A stretch of 21,407 nt of DNA, taken from UBA1181 sp045639525. Its GTDB lineage: Bacteria; Bacteroidota; Bacteroidia; Bacteroidales; Paludibacteraceae. The position numbers and the translations under genes were made by a program. A model generated the notes under the pieces. It saw only the letters and a list, made by a program, of their open reading frames with translations, did not search any database and had not been told where the DNA came from. Where the stretch lies: NCBI GenBank assembly GCA_045639525.1, contig JAZUDI010000085.1, forward strand, positions 1 through 21,407, given 5' to 3'. Shown in pieces: positions 7,163 to 14,784 of the stretch (its first letter is position 1; every line of letters begins with the position of its first letter).

Positions 7163-7444
7163 CTAAAAAACGGACATTCGTTCATTCCACTCTTTGTATT
7201 GTTCGTTCTCTTCCTCAAATTTTTTCATGTGTTTTTCACAAGCATATAGAATACGATCATGTAATTCGATATCTTCTTTTTTCGAAAAGATTAGATAGTC
7301 GAAAAAAGACCATTCGTTTAAAAGGTTTATATATTCATTTTCCAACATTAAACAATCATCAAAATTCTGATAGTCAAGTGATTCTTGCGCTTTTTGCAAA
7401 ACACGAAACCGAGTTTCAAGTTTTTCTCGTTTACTTTTTCTCAT
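7163..7444 (-). CDS. Small coiled, highly charged protein of unknown function
   Basis: This 93-residue protein has no signal peptide or membrane segment and is rich in Glu, Lys and Asp. It looks largely helical (KREKLETRFRVLQKAQESL; KHMKKFEEENEQYKEW), possibly a coiled coil or an adaptor. I do not recognise a family. The ATG at 7444 overlaps the end of the upstream gene by 14 nt in another frame, so translation is probably coupled. The in-frame ATG at 7495 would extend the overlap to 65 nt and is less likely. It is the last gene of a three-gene AT-rich operon (8994 to 7163). No clear terminator follows in 7047-7162. Confidence 0.65.
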   Translation of the reverse strand: MRKSKREKLETRFRVLQKAQESLDYQNFDDCLMLENEYINLLNEWSFFDYLIFSKKEDIELHDRILYACEKHMKKFEEENEQYKEWNERMSVF

Positions 7445-7913
7445 AATTGTATTTGTTCTTATCGTCAAGGCAAAACCAGCTGAGCAATTCAGCAAAAACT
7501 CTATTGGTATGTGACAAGCATTTCAGATCGTCTAAACTGAGATTTTTAAACTCGTATTTTATGTTGTATTTTGTATCGAAAACGGCAACAGATTGAAGAT
7601 TATTTTCTGTTTTATTTGATATCTGGTATTTAAGCCGGTGATTATATGATTCTACACTATTTGGGAAGTCGATTTCCCCACGGAGAGAATGTTTGGTACA
7701 AAAATAAAGATATGAGGCATCTGTTTCACAGGCATCAGCAATAACGATTACTTGATTTGTCTGTTCATCCTTTATCAGGATTCTTCTATTCGACATGTCG
7801 GCACATAGCATCAAGGAAAGTTTTGATTCCTCAATTGGCTTCCAATACCTATTAATTTGGACGTCGCTTAACTTGGCAAAATCCACAAATTTTTTAAATT
7901 TATTTTCATCCAT
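7431..7913 (-). CDS. Cytoplasmic protein of unknown function, middle gene of an AT-rich operon
   Basis: This 160-residue protein has no signal peptide or membrane segment. Visible features are a charged N-terminal helix (MDENKFKKFVDFAKL), a beta-rich middle (NRRILIKDEQTNQVIVIADA; AVFDTKYNIKYEFKNL) and a C-terminal helical part with FAELLSWFCLDDKNKYN. I do not recognise the family. It begins 7 nt after the stop of the 357-residue gene and overlaps the next gene by 14 nt, so the three are almost certainly co-transcribed and their products may act together. Base composition is much more AT-rich than the glycosidase or peptidase genes on either side, which suggests acquisition by transfer. Confidence 0.7.
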   Translation of the reverse strand: MDENKFKKFVDFAKLSDVQINRYWKPIEESKLSLMLCADMSNRRILIKDEQTNQVIVIADACETDASYLYFCTKHSLRGEIDFPNSVESYNHRLKYQISNKTENNLQSVAVFDTKYNIKYEFKNLSLDDLKCLSHTNRVFAELLSWFCLDDKNKYNYEKK

Positions 7914-7920
7914 AAGTTTA

Positions 7921-8994
7921 TTAATCTATGATTTCAACACCACTAAAACTTATTTTTAAGGCACTAATCGATTTACGTCTTTTAAGCTCTGCTTTGAGTT
8001 TCTTCGTATCATAACAAAAGGGATACGCTCGTTGAATTTTTGTTTTTTTCTGTAGATTCAAATAGAGACTAACGTCATACACTTCATCATCAACATAAAT
8101 AGGGAAATATCTCATGTCTGGGAACACATCCCTTACAAACCCACGTAATGCTATTTTTTTGTTAACAATAGCCGAAACGATCTCTTTTTTTACCTCTTCC
8201 TCTGTTTGTCCTAATATTTCAATGTTATCGTAAGAATGGATACGAATAGATACAATTCTTTTAAATTTTAAACTATGAGCAAGGTCAATAAGTCTATTTT
8301 TCTGCTCAGTCGTCATAGATGAGCAAAAGTCAAATCCCTCATCTATACCAAATCCATAGTTAGATACGCCATGACCCAAGGCAACGGCAATACCAGAATC
8401 GTAGAAGAGATTACGAAATTCGTCTTCAATTTTAGACTTCGCTTCCCAAACCAAATGCTTCACAATACATTCCAATTCAGACTGAACGTCTTTAAACATA
8501 AAAATTTCATAATAGACCTCATTAAAATCTTCGTATACAGAATCGTCATATTTATATTTAAGTGTCATCACACTTGACTTATCATCGACTCCATTTATGC
8601 GGATGTTCCCTGGGTAACAAACCAAGGGCAAATTAAATATAAAATAAAAATCTATGGATAAATCGCAAGCATCACTTGTTTGTATGCTGAAGTTTTGAGC
8701 ATGATGTCTTAAATAAGAACAAACTTCATCAAAGATCTCTTTACCTTTCATCGGAAGAGACCATTGCAAAGTATGTTCTGCTAGATTATCGCCAACTTTC
8801 CGACAATAGAAATAACGGGGATTATCATATTCAAAAAAAGGTGTTCTTTTGTTTTTGAACATCACTAAACCTTCATTAGGTTCATCCACACGCTTACCAA
8901 TAAAATGGTAATTGTAAATTTCTCTAACAACTTCATTGAATTCACTATAATTCTTGACTTCACCATTGGATGCATTTATTTCTTTGCCCATCAT
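7921..8994 (-). CDS. Large cytoplasmic protein of unknown function, first gene of an AT-rich operon
   Basis: This 357-residue protein has no signal peptide and no convincing membrane segment. It appears to be a mixed alpha/beta protein: an N-terminal region rich in aromatics (YNYHFIGKR, FFEYDNPRYFYC), a segment LSIDFYFIFNLPLVCYPGNI, an amphipathic helix around KHLVWEAKSKIEDEF, then GHGVSNYGFGIDEGFDF, and a basic tail (KKLKAELKRRKSISALK). No catalytic motif I know could be identified, so no function is assigned. Two adjacent start codons exist (8994 and 8991). The gene leads a compact operon with the genes at 7431 and 7163. Codon use is AT-rich compared with neighbours. Possible roles such as defence or toxin immunity are speculation from context only. 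Confidence 0.75.
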   Translation of the reverse strand: MMGKEINASNGEVKNYSEFNEVVREIYNYHFIGKRVDEPNEGLVMFKNKRTPFFEYDNPRYFYCRKVGDNLAEHTLQWSLPMKGKEIFDEVCSYLRHHAQNFSIQTSDACDLSIDFYFIFNLPLVCYPGNIRINGVDDKSSVMTLKYKYDDSVYEDFNEVYYEIFMFKDVQSELECIVKHLVWEAKSKIEDEFRNLFYDSGIAVALGHGVSNYGFGIDEGFDFCSSMTTEQKNRLIDLAHSLKFKRIVSIRIHSYDNIEILGQTEEEVKKEIVSAIVNKKIALRGFVRDVFPDMRYFPIYVDDEVYDVSLYLNLQKKTKIQRAYPFCYDTKKLKAELKRRKSISALKISFSGVEIID

Positions 8995-9013
8995 AAGAGA
9001 AATAGTTTATCTA

Positions 9014-9021
9014 CAAAAATA
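9014..9021 (-). promoter_or_regulatory. Possible -7 element of the unknown three-gene operon
   Basis: TATTTTTG on the minus strand fits TAnnTTTG and lies 19 nt upstream of the start codon at 8994. No good TTTG lies at the expected distance upstream; the nearest is a weak TTTTCTG near 9044-9038. The rest of 8995-9316 holds only the terminator at 9244-9279; no gene is seen there. Confidence 0.3.
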
Positions 9022-9243
9022 GTGAACAGAAAACGAGCAGAAAAGAACCTTATTCCACAAAAGCAACAAAAACAATTAAACGTTCAGCATTTTGTAAAAT
9101 AATACATAATACTATAACTTCACTATATTCTCAATATGTTTGCAAGGATCACTTCCTCTTCGTCCACTCCCACAATTTCCTATAAAAGGCGTGGTGTGAA
9201 AGTGTAGCTCCTCCATAACACGATGCGTGTTTTCAGAAAGAGA

Positions 9244-9279
9244 ACAAAGAGGGATGCCCATGACTCTGAGCACCCCCTC
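9244..9279 (-). terminator. Terminator of the beta-helix protein operon
   Basis: GAGGG (9249-9253) and TGC (9255-9257) pair with GCA (9270-9272) and CCCTC (9275-9279), with a small internal bulge. On the minus strand the stem is followed by TTTGTT. It lies 38 bp after the stop codon at 9317. Arms and loop closely resemble the terminator at 5805-5845. Confidence 0.65.
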
Positions 9280-9316
9280 CCTTTTCACACTGATTGTAAT
9301 TCACAAATTATTCTTA

Positions 9317-11839
9317 TCACCAACGACCACCACCAGGGCCTCCCATGCCTTGCGCCGAGGCTGTCTTGGAGGTAAGCGCCGAACCGCCAGCGATGGATCC
9401 GCCAGCGGAATATGTCATCGTCGTATTATTTTTACCTCGGATGATGATTTCCTCTCCCGGCGTATAGTTACCTCCCGAAGTAAAGTTGGCGGAAGATCCA
9501 CTGATATAAATGAGTTGTGTCGCCGACTGAGTGGTGGTGAACGAGGAGAGTACACTATTGTTGGCGGATGCGGTATAGCGCGTATTCGCGGAGATGCCAG
9601 TCACCGCCAAGTTGGTGGAAGCGGAAGGCAACGTCTCCGAACTCTTACAGAAGAGCATCAACACCGCACCCGACTTGAAGGCAGGGGTCGCGTCACAATC
9701 AAGCGACACATTGCCACACTCCACAATCACCGCACCTCCCTGGAAAGACATCGATCCATTAGAATCCAACGCATCGGTATCTCCTGAACCCACATTCAAA
9801 TAGTGGACACCGCCGTTGACCGTCAAGGAAGGGGTACCGCTTCCCGAAGTGGAGGTGGAGCAGTTCCAAACATCGTCCCATCCGTAACAAGAGGTGACAC
9901 CGCCATTAAAGACCATTGTCGTTCCTTCGAAGGCCTCGAAAGCGTCGGAGACTAAAATGTCGCCGCCATTGATGGTCAAATTCTGCACACCGTGGATACC
10001 TTGGTCGTTGTGCGCCGAAATGGTCAATTTACCACCATTCACAGTCACGTTTCTACCCTTTATTCCAGAGTCAAGCGTCGTGATATCGATCGTTCCGCTG
10101 TTGACCTCCAAAGTTTGGTTGGAGTGGATCGCCTTCGGGCCACAATAAGGAAGGTATTTCTGTTTTTCATTACTTGCCTTGTAAGTCTCATCACTACTAT
10201 CACCCGTATTCACCGTTAGGGAGAGGTCGCTATCCGCGCCATTGAGCCTACCGATCACGATGCTCTTATCACTGGAGATACCCTTTCCGTGAGGCACTGT
10301 GATTTGAAGGGTGCCACCCTTGATAGAGACCAAGCTTTCTCCCCTGATCGCTTTGGGAGTCGTCGCTTCCACCTCAGTGGTGCTGCCGCCAAAACCACCA
10401 CCGAATCCACCGCCCCAAGGATTGTTGTTATTGCTGGACGAGCCAGTAGTGGAGGTGTACCAGAATCCGCCCTTATTAAGGAGCGTGATATCACCGCCAT
10501 CGACATAGATGAAATCCGCCTTCATACACTTGGCGATCTTCGCCTCCTCTCCGATTTTCACATCCAGGAGACCCGCCTGGACAACGATCGCGGAGTCGGC
10601 CTTCAAACCAAATACGGAGGTGGTGTCCTTATTGATCGTCTCGATGTTGAATGCACCACTCAAATCAGCCACGACCTTTCCGCCCGCCAAGAGAATCTTG
10701 TTGTCCGCCGAAATGGCTCTCGCGGCAATACCGTTACCGGAGACTTTGATGGAGGCGTTGCCACTTACCTCAATATCGCCATTGGAGACAAGGGCGCCAT
10801 TGTAGGAGATATCGGTCGCGTCATCCACATTCGTGAAAGGTGTGGTGGCGGTCAATTCAGCCTCAACCGAACCACCTGAAACCACAGTCTTCACACCCGA
10901 CTTGATAGCCTTTGAGCCCGCTCCTGAAACATGGAGGATGACCTCTCCGCCCGAAATCTCCACAACGCTATCGCACTTCAACCCCTTCGCGTCATCCGCG
11001 CTGACGGAGAGCGACACCTTTCCACTCTCCACCAAAATCTTCTCACTGCAATCCACGCCGTCACCCGCTGTCTGCGAGATGGATAATTCTCCACCATATA
11101 GTTTCAGCGCATCCGCATTGATACCATCTCCCTTCGCGCCATCAACGGTCAATGCACCCGCATAGAGTTCAATATTTTTCGAACTATTGATCGCATGCTT
11201 GTTGTTTCCAGTCACGCTCAACATACCCGCTGAACCATCCTCATTGATCTTCAGCTTCGACTTGGTATAGAGGGCACCCTTATTACTGTTTCCTACCCCA
11301 TCCGACAACTGGGATGTACCCTTCAAATGGAGCGAACAGGTATAAGACTCGCCATCCGCCGCACTATTCAAGACAATAGGCGACTGGGTATTGGACAATG
11401 ACAAGTTATCCAACAAAAGCGTATAACCTCTGTCTGGCGTCATCTCAAATGAGCCAGCATCGGAAGAGCCTGAAAGATAATAGACAATATCCTTCACATC
11501 CGCGGCGGAGACCACCCTCACCGCTGCGCCATCACGGGTTATCGTCACGGATTCGAATGGGTTGAGCACCTCCACCTCACTACCCTTATAGGTAATGAAT
11601 ACGGTGTCACCGCTCAAAATAGGCTCCACATCAAAAGTGGCGCTATCCACTTGGGCGATCTCATAGCTTTTATCCGCCCCCTCCACAATAATCCTTCCCT
11701 TTTGGAAACGAATCGTGTCGATATCCGCAACATAGATGGAGGATTGGTCACCCGACGAGAAGTGGAAACTCATACGGGTCTGCGCCCAAACGACCAAACC
11801 CGCGAACACCAACAAGGTGAATGTTATATATTTCTTCAT
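9317..11839 (-). CDS. Secreted carbohydrate-binding beta-helix protein (Cthe_2159-like)
   Basis: This 840-residue protein has a signal peptide (residues 1-19, ending VVWAQ). Most of the rest is built from repeated short beta-strands with Gly/Asp/Ser turns, such as GDGINAD, GDGVDCS, GSKAIKS, GKGISSD, GPKAIHS, DSGIKG and DQGIHG. This matches the carbohydrate-binding domain family typified by Cthe_2159 (PF14262), right-handed beta-helices reported to bind acidic sugars and cellulose. A flexible Asn/Gly-rich insert (GGGFGGGFGG) lies at 466-486, and the protein ends GMGGPGGGRW with no T9SS sorting domain. The stretch at 30-70 has the VADIDTIRF style also found in the small upstream protein. Its ATG overlaps the upstream stop (ATGA), so translation is probably coupled. 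Ligand and any enzymatic role are unknown. Confidence 0.82.
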   Translation of the reverse strand: MKKYITFTLLVFAGLVVWAQTRMSFHFSSGDQSSIYVADIDTIRFQKGRIIVEGADKSYEIAQVDSATFDVEPILSGDTVFITYKGSEVEVLNPFESVTITRDGAAVRVVSAADVKDIVYYLSGSSDAGSFEMTPDRGYTLLLDNLSLSNTQSPIVLNSAADGESYTCSLHLKGTSQLSDGVGNSNKGALYTKSKLKINEDGSAGMLSVTGNNKHAINSSKNIELYAGALTVDGAKGDGINADALKLYGGELSISQTAGDGVDCSEKILVESGKVSLSVSADDAKGLKCDSVVEISGGEVILHVSGAGSKAIKSGVKTVVSGGSVEAELTATTPFTNVDDATDISYNGALVSNGDIEVSGNASIKVSGNGIAARAISADNKILLAGGKVVADLSGAFNIETINKDTTSVFGLKADSAIVVQAGLLDVKIGEEAKIAKCMKADFIYVDGGDITLLNKGGFWYTSTTGSSSNNNNPWGGGFGGGFGGSTTEVEATTPKAIRGESLVSIKGGTLQITVPHGKGISSDKSIVIGRLNGADSDLSLTVNTGDSSDETYKASNEKQKYLPYCGPKAIHSNQTLEVNSGTIDITTLDSGIKGRNVTVNGGKLTISAHNDQGIHGVQNLTINGGDILVSDAFEAFEGTTMVFNGGVTSCYGWDDVWNCSTSTSGSGTPSLTVNGGVHYLNVGSGDTDALDSNGSMSFQGGAVIVECGNVSLDCDATPAFKSGAVLMLFCKSSETLPSASTNLAVTGISANTRYTASANNSVLSSFTTTQSATQLIYISGSSANFTSGGNYTPGEEIIIRGKNNTTMTYSAGGSIAGGSALTSKTASAQGMGGPGGGRW

Positions 11840-12339
11840 ATCTTACAGATTTTCAAGTATGTGTTATTCAATTCAAAGATATATGTACCGTTCGGCAGCA
11901 AACGTAGATCAATGGTTGATCCATTCGTAACCGCACCCTTCATCACACATTCTCCTCCCAAAGAATAGATGTGATAAGGGAAAGTTCCTTCCCCACTCAA
12001 CGACACCGTCATCATCTCCACCACAGGGTTAGGATAGAGCGACACTTGTGGCGACGAGGCCACAACATGTTCCACACCAGTCTCGGATAGTTCCACCGTC
12101 TCGAAGGTCATTTTACCGATATTCGAGAGTGCTATCCGCACCTCTTTTCCATTTCCCACCGTATCAATCACCATTGAATTACCAGAAAAATAGATTTTAC
12201 CCTCATCATACATATGATAGCGGGTAATTCCCTCAGGCTGTTCGATCGACACCCGAGAGATTGTGATAGCCATCAGCGGAGATGCAAAGATCCCCGCCAA
12301 TAACATCACCACTGTTTTCATTGTGTTTGTTTCTTTCAT
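11836..12339 (-). CDS. Small secreted protein with T9SS type A sorting domain
   Basis: This 167-residue protein has a signal peptide (MKTVVMLLAGIFASPLMA, residues 7-24), a short beta-rich region of about 65 residues (YHMYDEGKIYFSGNSMVI, then RIALSNIGKMTFE), and a C-terminal domain starting SLYPNPVVEMMTVSL. The YPNP motif and the final PNGTYIFEL are typical of T9SS type A sorting domains, so export and surface attachment through the outer membrane are expected. Either ATG at 12339 or 12321 could be the start; the second leaves a more usual signal peptide. The stop overlaps the start of the large beta-helix protein by ATGA. The short mature part suggests a surface adaptor rather than an enzyme. 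This is inference. Confidence 0.8.
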   Translation of the reverse strand: MKETNTMKTVVMLLAGIFASPLMAITISRVSIEQPEGITRYHMYDEGKIYFSGNSMVIDTVGNGKEVRIALSNIGKMTFETVELSETGVEHVVASSPQVSLYPNPVVEMMTVSLSGEGTFPYHIYSLGGECVMKGAVTNGSTIDLRLLPNGTYIFELNNTYLKICKI

Positions 12340-12390
12340 AATAGCATCTGTCTGATGTAATTTAAATTATACAGTTATTCGTAGATGCCA

Positions 12391-12398
12391 CAAAAGTA
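12391..12398 (-). promoter_or_regulatory. Possible -7 element for the 12339-to-9317 operon
   Basis: TACTTTTG on the minus strand matches the Bacteroidota -7 box and would place the transcript start near 12385, about 45 nt before the ATG at 12339. No TTTG lies at the proper distance upstream, so the -33 element is weak or absent. Confidence 0.35.
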
Positions 12399-12492
12399 CA
12401 GCGAGGCTTGGCGAAGTGGTAATTTATTCAATTAAGCGGGGAAGATGTTCAATCAAAAAGAGCGACTATCTAATTTTTCCAACAAAAATCAC

Positions 12493-12500
12493 TATTTTCG
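12493..12500 (+). promoter_or_regulatory. Possible -7 element for the UpxY-like gene
   Basis: TATTTTCG differs from TAnnTTTG at one position and lies 21 nt before the ATG at 12521. The region about 18-22 nt upstream is a T-run (TTTTTCC) rather than a clear TTTG. The region 12340-12511 is the divergent promoter region between this gene and the T9SS protein gene. Confidence 0.3.
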
Positions 12501-12520
12501 CGACGAAACAAATGTTTGGA

Positions 12521-13048
12521 ATGGAAAGCAATCAAGAGGCACACTGGTTTGTGGCGAAGACCAAAGCCAGACAAGAGAAGAAGATCAGAGAGCAGTTGGA
12601 GGAGATGGGCGTAGAGGTCTATCTTCCGACAAGTGTGGAGGTGCGTCAATGGCATGACCGCAAAAAAAAGGTGGAGATGGTACTCATTCCAAGCACGATT
12701 TTCATCCATACCGACAAAGAGAGAGCCCTCTCGCTTCCCAACGAGAGAGGTGTCCAGATCCGCTATGCCATCGATATGATGGATGGTAAGAGATCGATGA
12801 TGACCGTCTCCAACCGTGAGATGGACAACTTCATGAAATTTCTCGACATCTCGGAGGACGCACCTGTCATGGACGAGGATCTCCTCTATGTGAAGGGCAC
12901 GAAGGTGATGATCACCAAAGGGGCGATGTGCGGCATTGAGGGAGAGTTAATCGAGGCGAAGAGCAAAAAGAAGGTGGTGGTCCGCCTTTCTGGATTGATC
13001 GCCTGCACCTTGGAGATTCCCATGAATTATTTACAAGTAATAAAGTAG
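12521..13048 (+). CDS. UpxY/NusG-like transcription antiterminator
   Basis: This protein (175 residues from the ATG at 12521; 12512 is also possible) is a NusG paralogue. The N-terminal NGN domain starts HWFVAKTKARQEKKIREQLEEMG, followed by VEVYLPT and a basic segment QWHDRKKKVE, the pattern of UpxY proteins of Bacteroidales. The C-terminal KOW domain is visible as VKGTKVMITKGAMCGIEGEL. These factors bind RNA polymerase and let it read through early terminators in long polysaccharide operons. An upstream ATG at 12416 is unlikely because the added residues do not resemble NusG and would span the predicted promoter. Unusually, no polysaccharide operon follows: the next gene is convergent. It may act in trans, or be a remnant of a moved locus. 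Confidence 0.85.
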   Translation: MESNQEAHWFVAKTKARQEKKIREQLEEMGVEVYLPTSVEVRQWHDRKKKVEMVLIPSTIFIHTDKERALSLPNERGVQIRYAIDMMDGKRSMMTVSNREMDNFMKFLDISEDAPVMDEDLLYVKGTKVMITKGAMCGIEGELIEAKSKKKVVVRLSGLIACTLEIPMNYLQVIK

Positions 13049-13050
13049 AA

Positions 13051-13071
13051 GGGGCGTATTGCATACGCCCC
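13051..13071 (+). terminator. Hairpin after the UpxY-like gene
   Basis: GGGGCGTAT at 13051-13059 pairs with ATACGCCCC at 13063-13071 (9 bp, 3-nt loop), directly after the stop codon. There is no T-run on the plus strand, so it is either a weak terminator or an mRNA 3'-end stabiliser. Confidence 0.5.
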
Positions 13072-13085
13072 AATCAACATATTGC

Positions 13086-13112
13086 AAAAAAAGAGGCACC
13101 CATCAAGGTGCC
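13086..13112 (-). terminator. Terminator of the M23/C69-like operon
   Basis: GGCACC at 13095-13100 pairs with GGTGCC at 13107-13112 around the loop CATCAA. On the minus strand the stem is followed by TCTTTTTTTG. It lies 25 bp after the stop codon of the C69-like gene. Confidence 0.8.
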
Positions 13113-13137
13113 CCATATTCAATGTCGTCTACCTTCG

Positions 13138-14784
13138 TCAATCATCATTCACCTTAAATTTATCACCCGTCTCATCTATAATGCGTTGGTAGTAACTCTT
13201 CGAATAACCAGGCGTCTGGATATCTTCCGGAACACCCCATCCATTATCCAGGAATTTGCCTTTTCGTTCACGCTTGATATTACCATCCGCATACTTCACC
13301 ATCAAGAACTCTCCCAACTCTTTCCATTGCTTCATCATGATCGCAGCCTGGTTCTCGGAATACTCCGTCAAGAAACGGTTGGCGAAGTCGGGTGACTTTT
13401 TGTAGAGCGATTGGGCGGCCTCCTCCACTACATCGAGGTTATCCTCCAACTTCTGTTCGAACTCCGCCTGGACGCGACGGATATCAGGCGCCATATACTT
13501 ATACTTGCCATAAGCCATATTGGATACCCAATTGAATACCCAATAAGCGGCATCCCAAGAGAACTCCAACAAACTACCGTTACCAGTACGGAAGCAGGAT
13601 GGCACTTGCGTGGTTCCACAGTAGATCGGCACATAGACAGTGAAGGTGGCGTCATCCACACCAAACCACAACACACCGCCAATTTTATTCGGCAACCAAC
13701 TACGCATCTGCGCCACGAAAGAGAAGGCGTTCTTCGGACTCGCGATCGGAGACTCATTGAAGTAAGTCTTTCCATCCACCTCCCAAATGCGTGGTTCAAA
13801 ACGATACTCGGCGCCAAAAGGTTCGGCACCCACATCCTCCGTCAAGGCCAACGGAGAATTCTCAAAGTGGTCGCGCATCAAATTCTTCAACTCCAACAAA
13901 GAGACCTTACTCGTAGGTTTCACCCATAAAGGCATCTGCTCCTCCGATTTTCCTAAAACATAGGATATATACTTCTCCATCTCAGGATTCACCTTACGGT
14001 AGATGCTCCACACCCTGGCGTCGCAGAAACGTCTCGCGCTGAATGACATCGGATCGTAGGCCTCCGAGAAATTGAAATCCTTATTCTTTCCGTTAAAGTA
14101 TCCCATCTCCTTAGCGAAGGAGATCACATCCCTGGAGTATCGGCAGTTCTCACGGTCGTTCAAAGGGAAGGTGGTGATACGGGAGTGATTGGTATGGGCA
14201 CAGATGCAGTCGTCCGGCACACGCAAAGCCACCCAGACGGCACCCTTGATATCAGGTCCCTTACCGATCATCTCCATGATCCATATTTCGTTCGGATCGG
14301 CGATGGAGAAGGTCTCTCCTGTGCTGCAATAGCCATAATGGTTGGCCAGATCACTCATCACCTGAATCGCCTCTTGGGCCGTCTTGGAGCGTTGCAACGT
14401 AATGTAGATCAAGTTACCATAGTCCAAAACGCCTGTGGTATCCTGTAACTCCTTTCTTCCGCCGAATGTAGACTCGGTAATACAGACTTGGTATTCGTTG
14501 ATATTACCCAACACGGCATAGGTTTCAGAGACCTCATCGATCTTTCCTTGGTATTTATGGGTATCCCAACCATAGATATCCGTCTGCATATACTTCGCAT
14601 TGGAGGTGGCTGGATAGAAGGACAACTCTCCGTAGAGATAGTAGGAGTCCGCCGAATAGGTACAAAAGGTGGAGCCATCCTTAGAGGCCGCCTTTCCCAC
14701 CATCACATTGGTACCAGCCCACAGTTCCGTACCGACAAAGGCCAAGGCCACAAGCGCCAAAGCGCCTTTCAATATTTTATTCAT
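13138..14784 (-). CDS. C69-family dipeptidase homologue lacking the nucleophile Cys
   Basis: This 548-residue protein matches the peptidase C69 (PepD-like) family along its length: TNVMVGKAASKDGST near the N-terminus, then SADSYYLYGEL, VLGNINEYQVCITESTFGG, LIYITLQRSKTAQEAI, ADPNEIWIMEMIGKGP and VWVALRVPDDCICAHTNHSRI. A signal peptide covers about residues 1-23 (ending LWA). In active family members the N-terminal nucleophile is a Cys directly before the TN/TT-x-x-VGK motif (ACTNLIVGK type). Here the residue is Gly24, codon GGT, a single base from TGT. Cys41 is nearby but at a different position. The protein therefore may be inactive or work differently. The ATG at 14784 overlaps the M23 gene's stop (TGATG); TTG and GTG codons just upstream are less likely starts. 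Confidence 0.85.
   Translation of the reverse strand: MNKILKGALALVALAFVGTELWAGTNVMVGKAASKDGSTFCTYSADSYYLYGELSFYPATSNAKYMQTDIYGWDTHKYQGKIDEVSETYAVLGNINEYQVCITESTFGGRKELQDTTGVLDYGNLIYITLQRSKTAQEAIQVMSDLANHYGYCSTGETFSIADPNEIWIMEMIGKGPDIKGAVWVALRVPDDCICAHTNHSRITTFPLNDRENCRYSRDVISFAKEMGYFNGKNKDFNFSEAYDPMSFSARRFCDARVWSIYRKVNPEMEKYISYVLGKSEEQMPLWVKPTSKVSLLELKNLMRDHFENSPLALTEDVGAEPFGAEYRFEPRIWEVDGKTYFNESPIASPKNAFSFVAQMRSWLPNKIGGVLWFGVDDATFTVYVPIYCGTTQVPSCFRTGNGSLLEFSWDAAYWVFNWVSNMAYGKYKYMAPDIRRVQAEFEQKLEDNLDVVEEAAQSLYKKSPDFANRFLTEYSENQAAIMMKQWKELGEFLMVKYADGNIKRERKGKFLDNGWGVPEDIQTPGYSKSYYQRIIDETGDKFKVNDD

Noticed and set aside
10289..10879. 196-codon plus-strand frame inside the beta-helix gene
   Set aside because: Antisense of a long gene with signal peptide and family features.
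9317..11839. Repetitive DNA that might be a repeat array or CRISPR
   Set aside because: The repetition is in the protein (beta-helix turns) and the DNA repeats are neither regular nor identical.
12416..12511. N-terminal extension of the UpxY-like protein
   Set aside because: The added residues do not resemble NusG and would begin upstream of the likely promoter; the ATG at 12521 or 12512 fits the family.
13428..13835. 135-codon minus-strand frame overlapping the C69-like gene in another frame
   Set aside because: Same-strand out-of-frame shadow; Arg/Ser/Trp-rich with no family features, while the C69 frame is conserved across this stretch.
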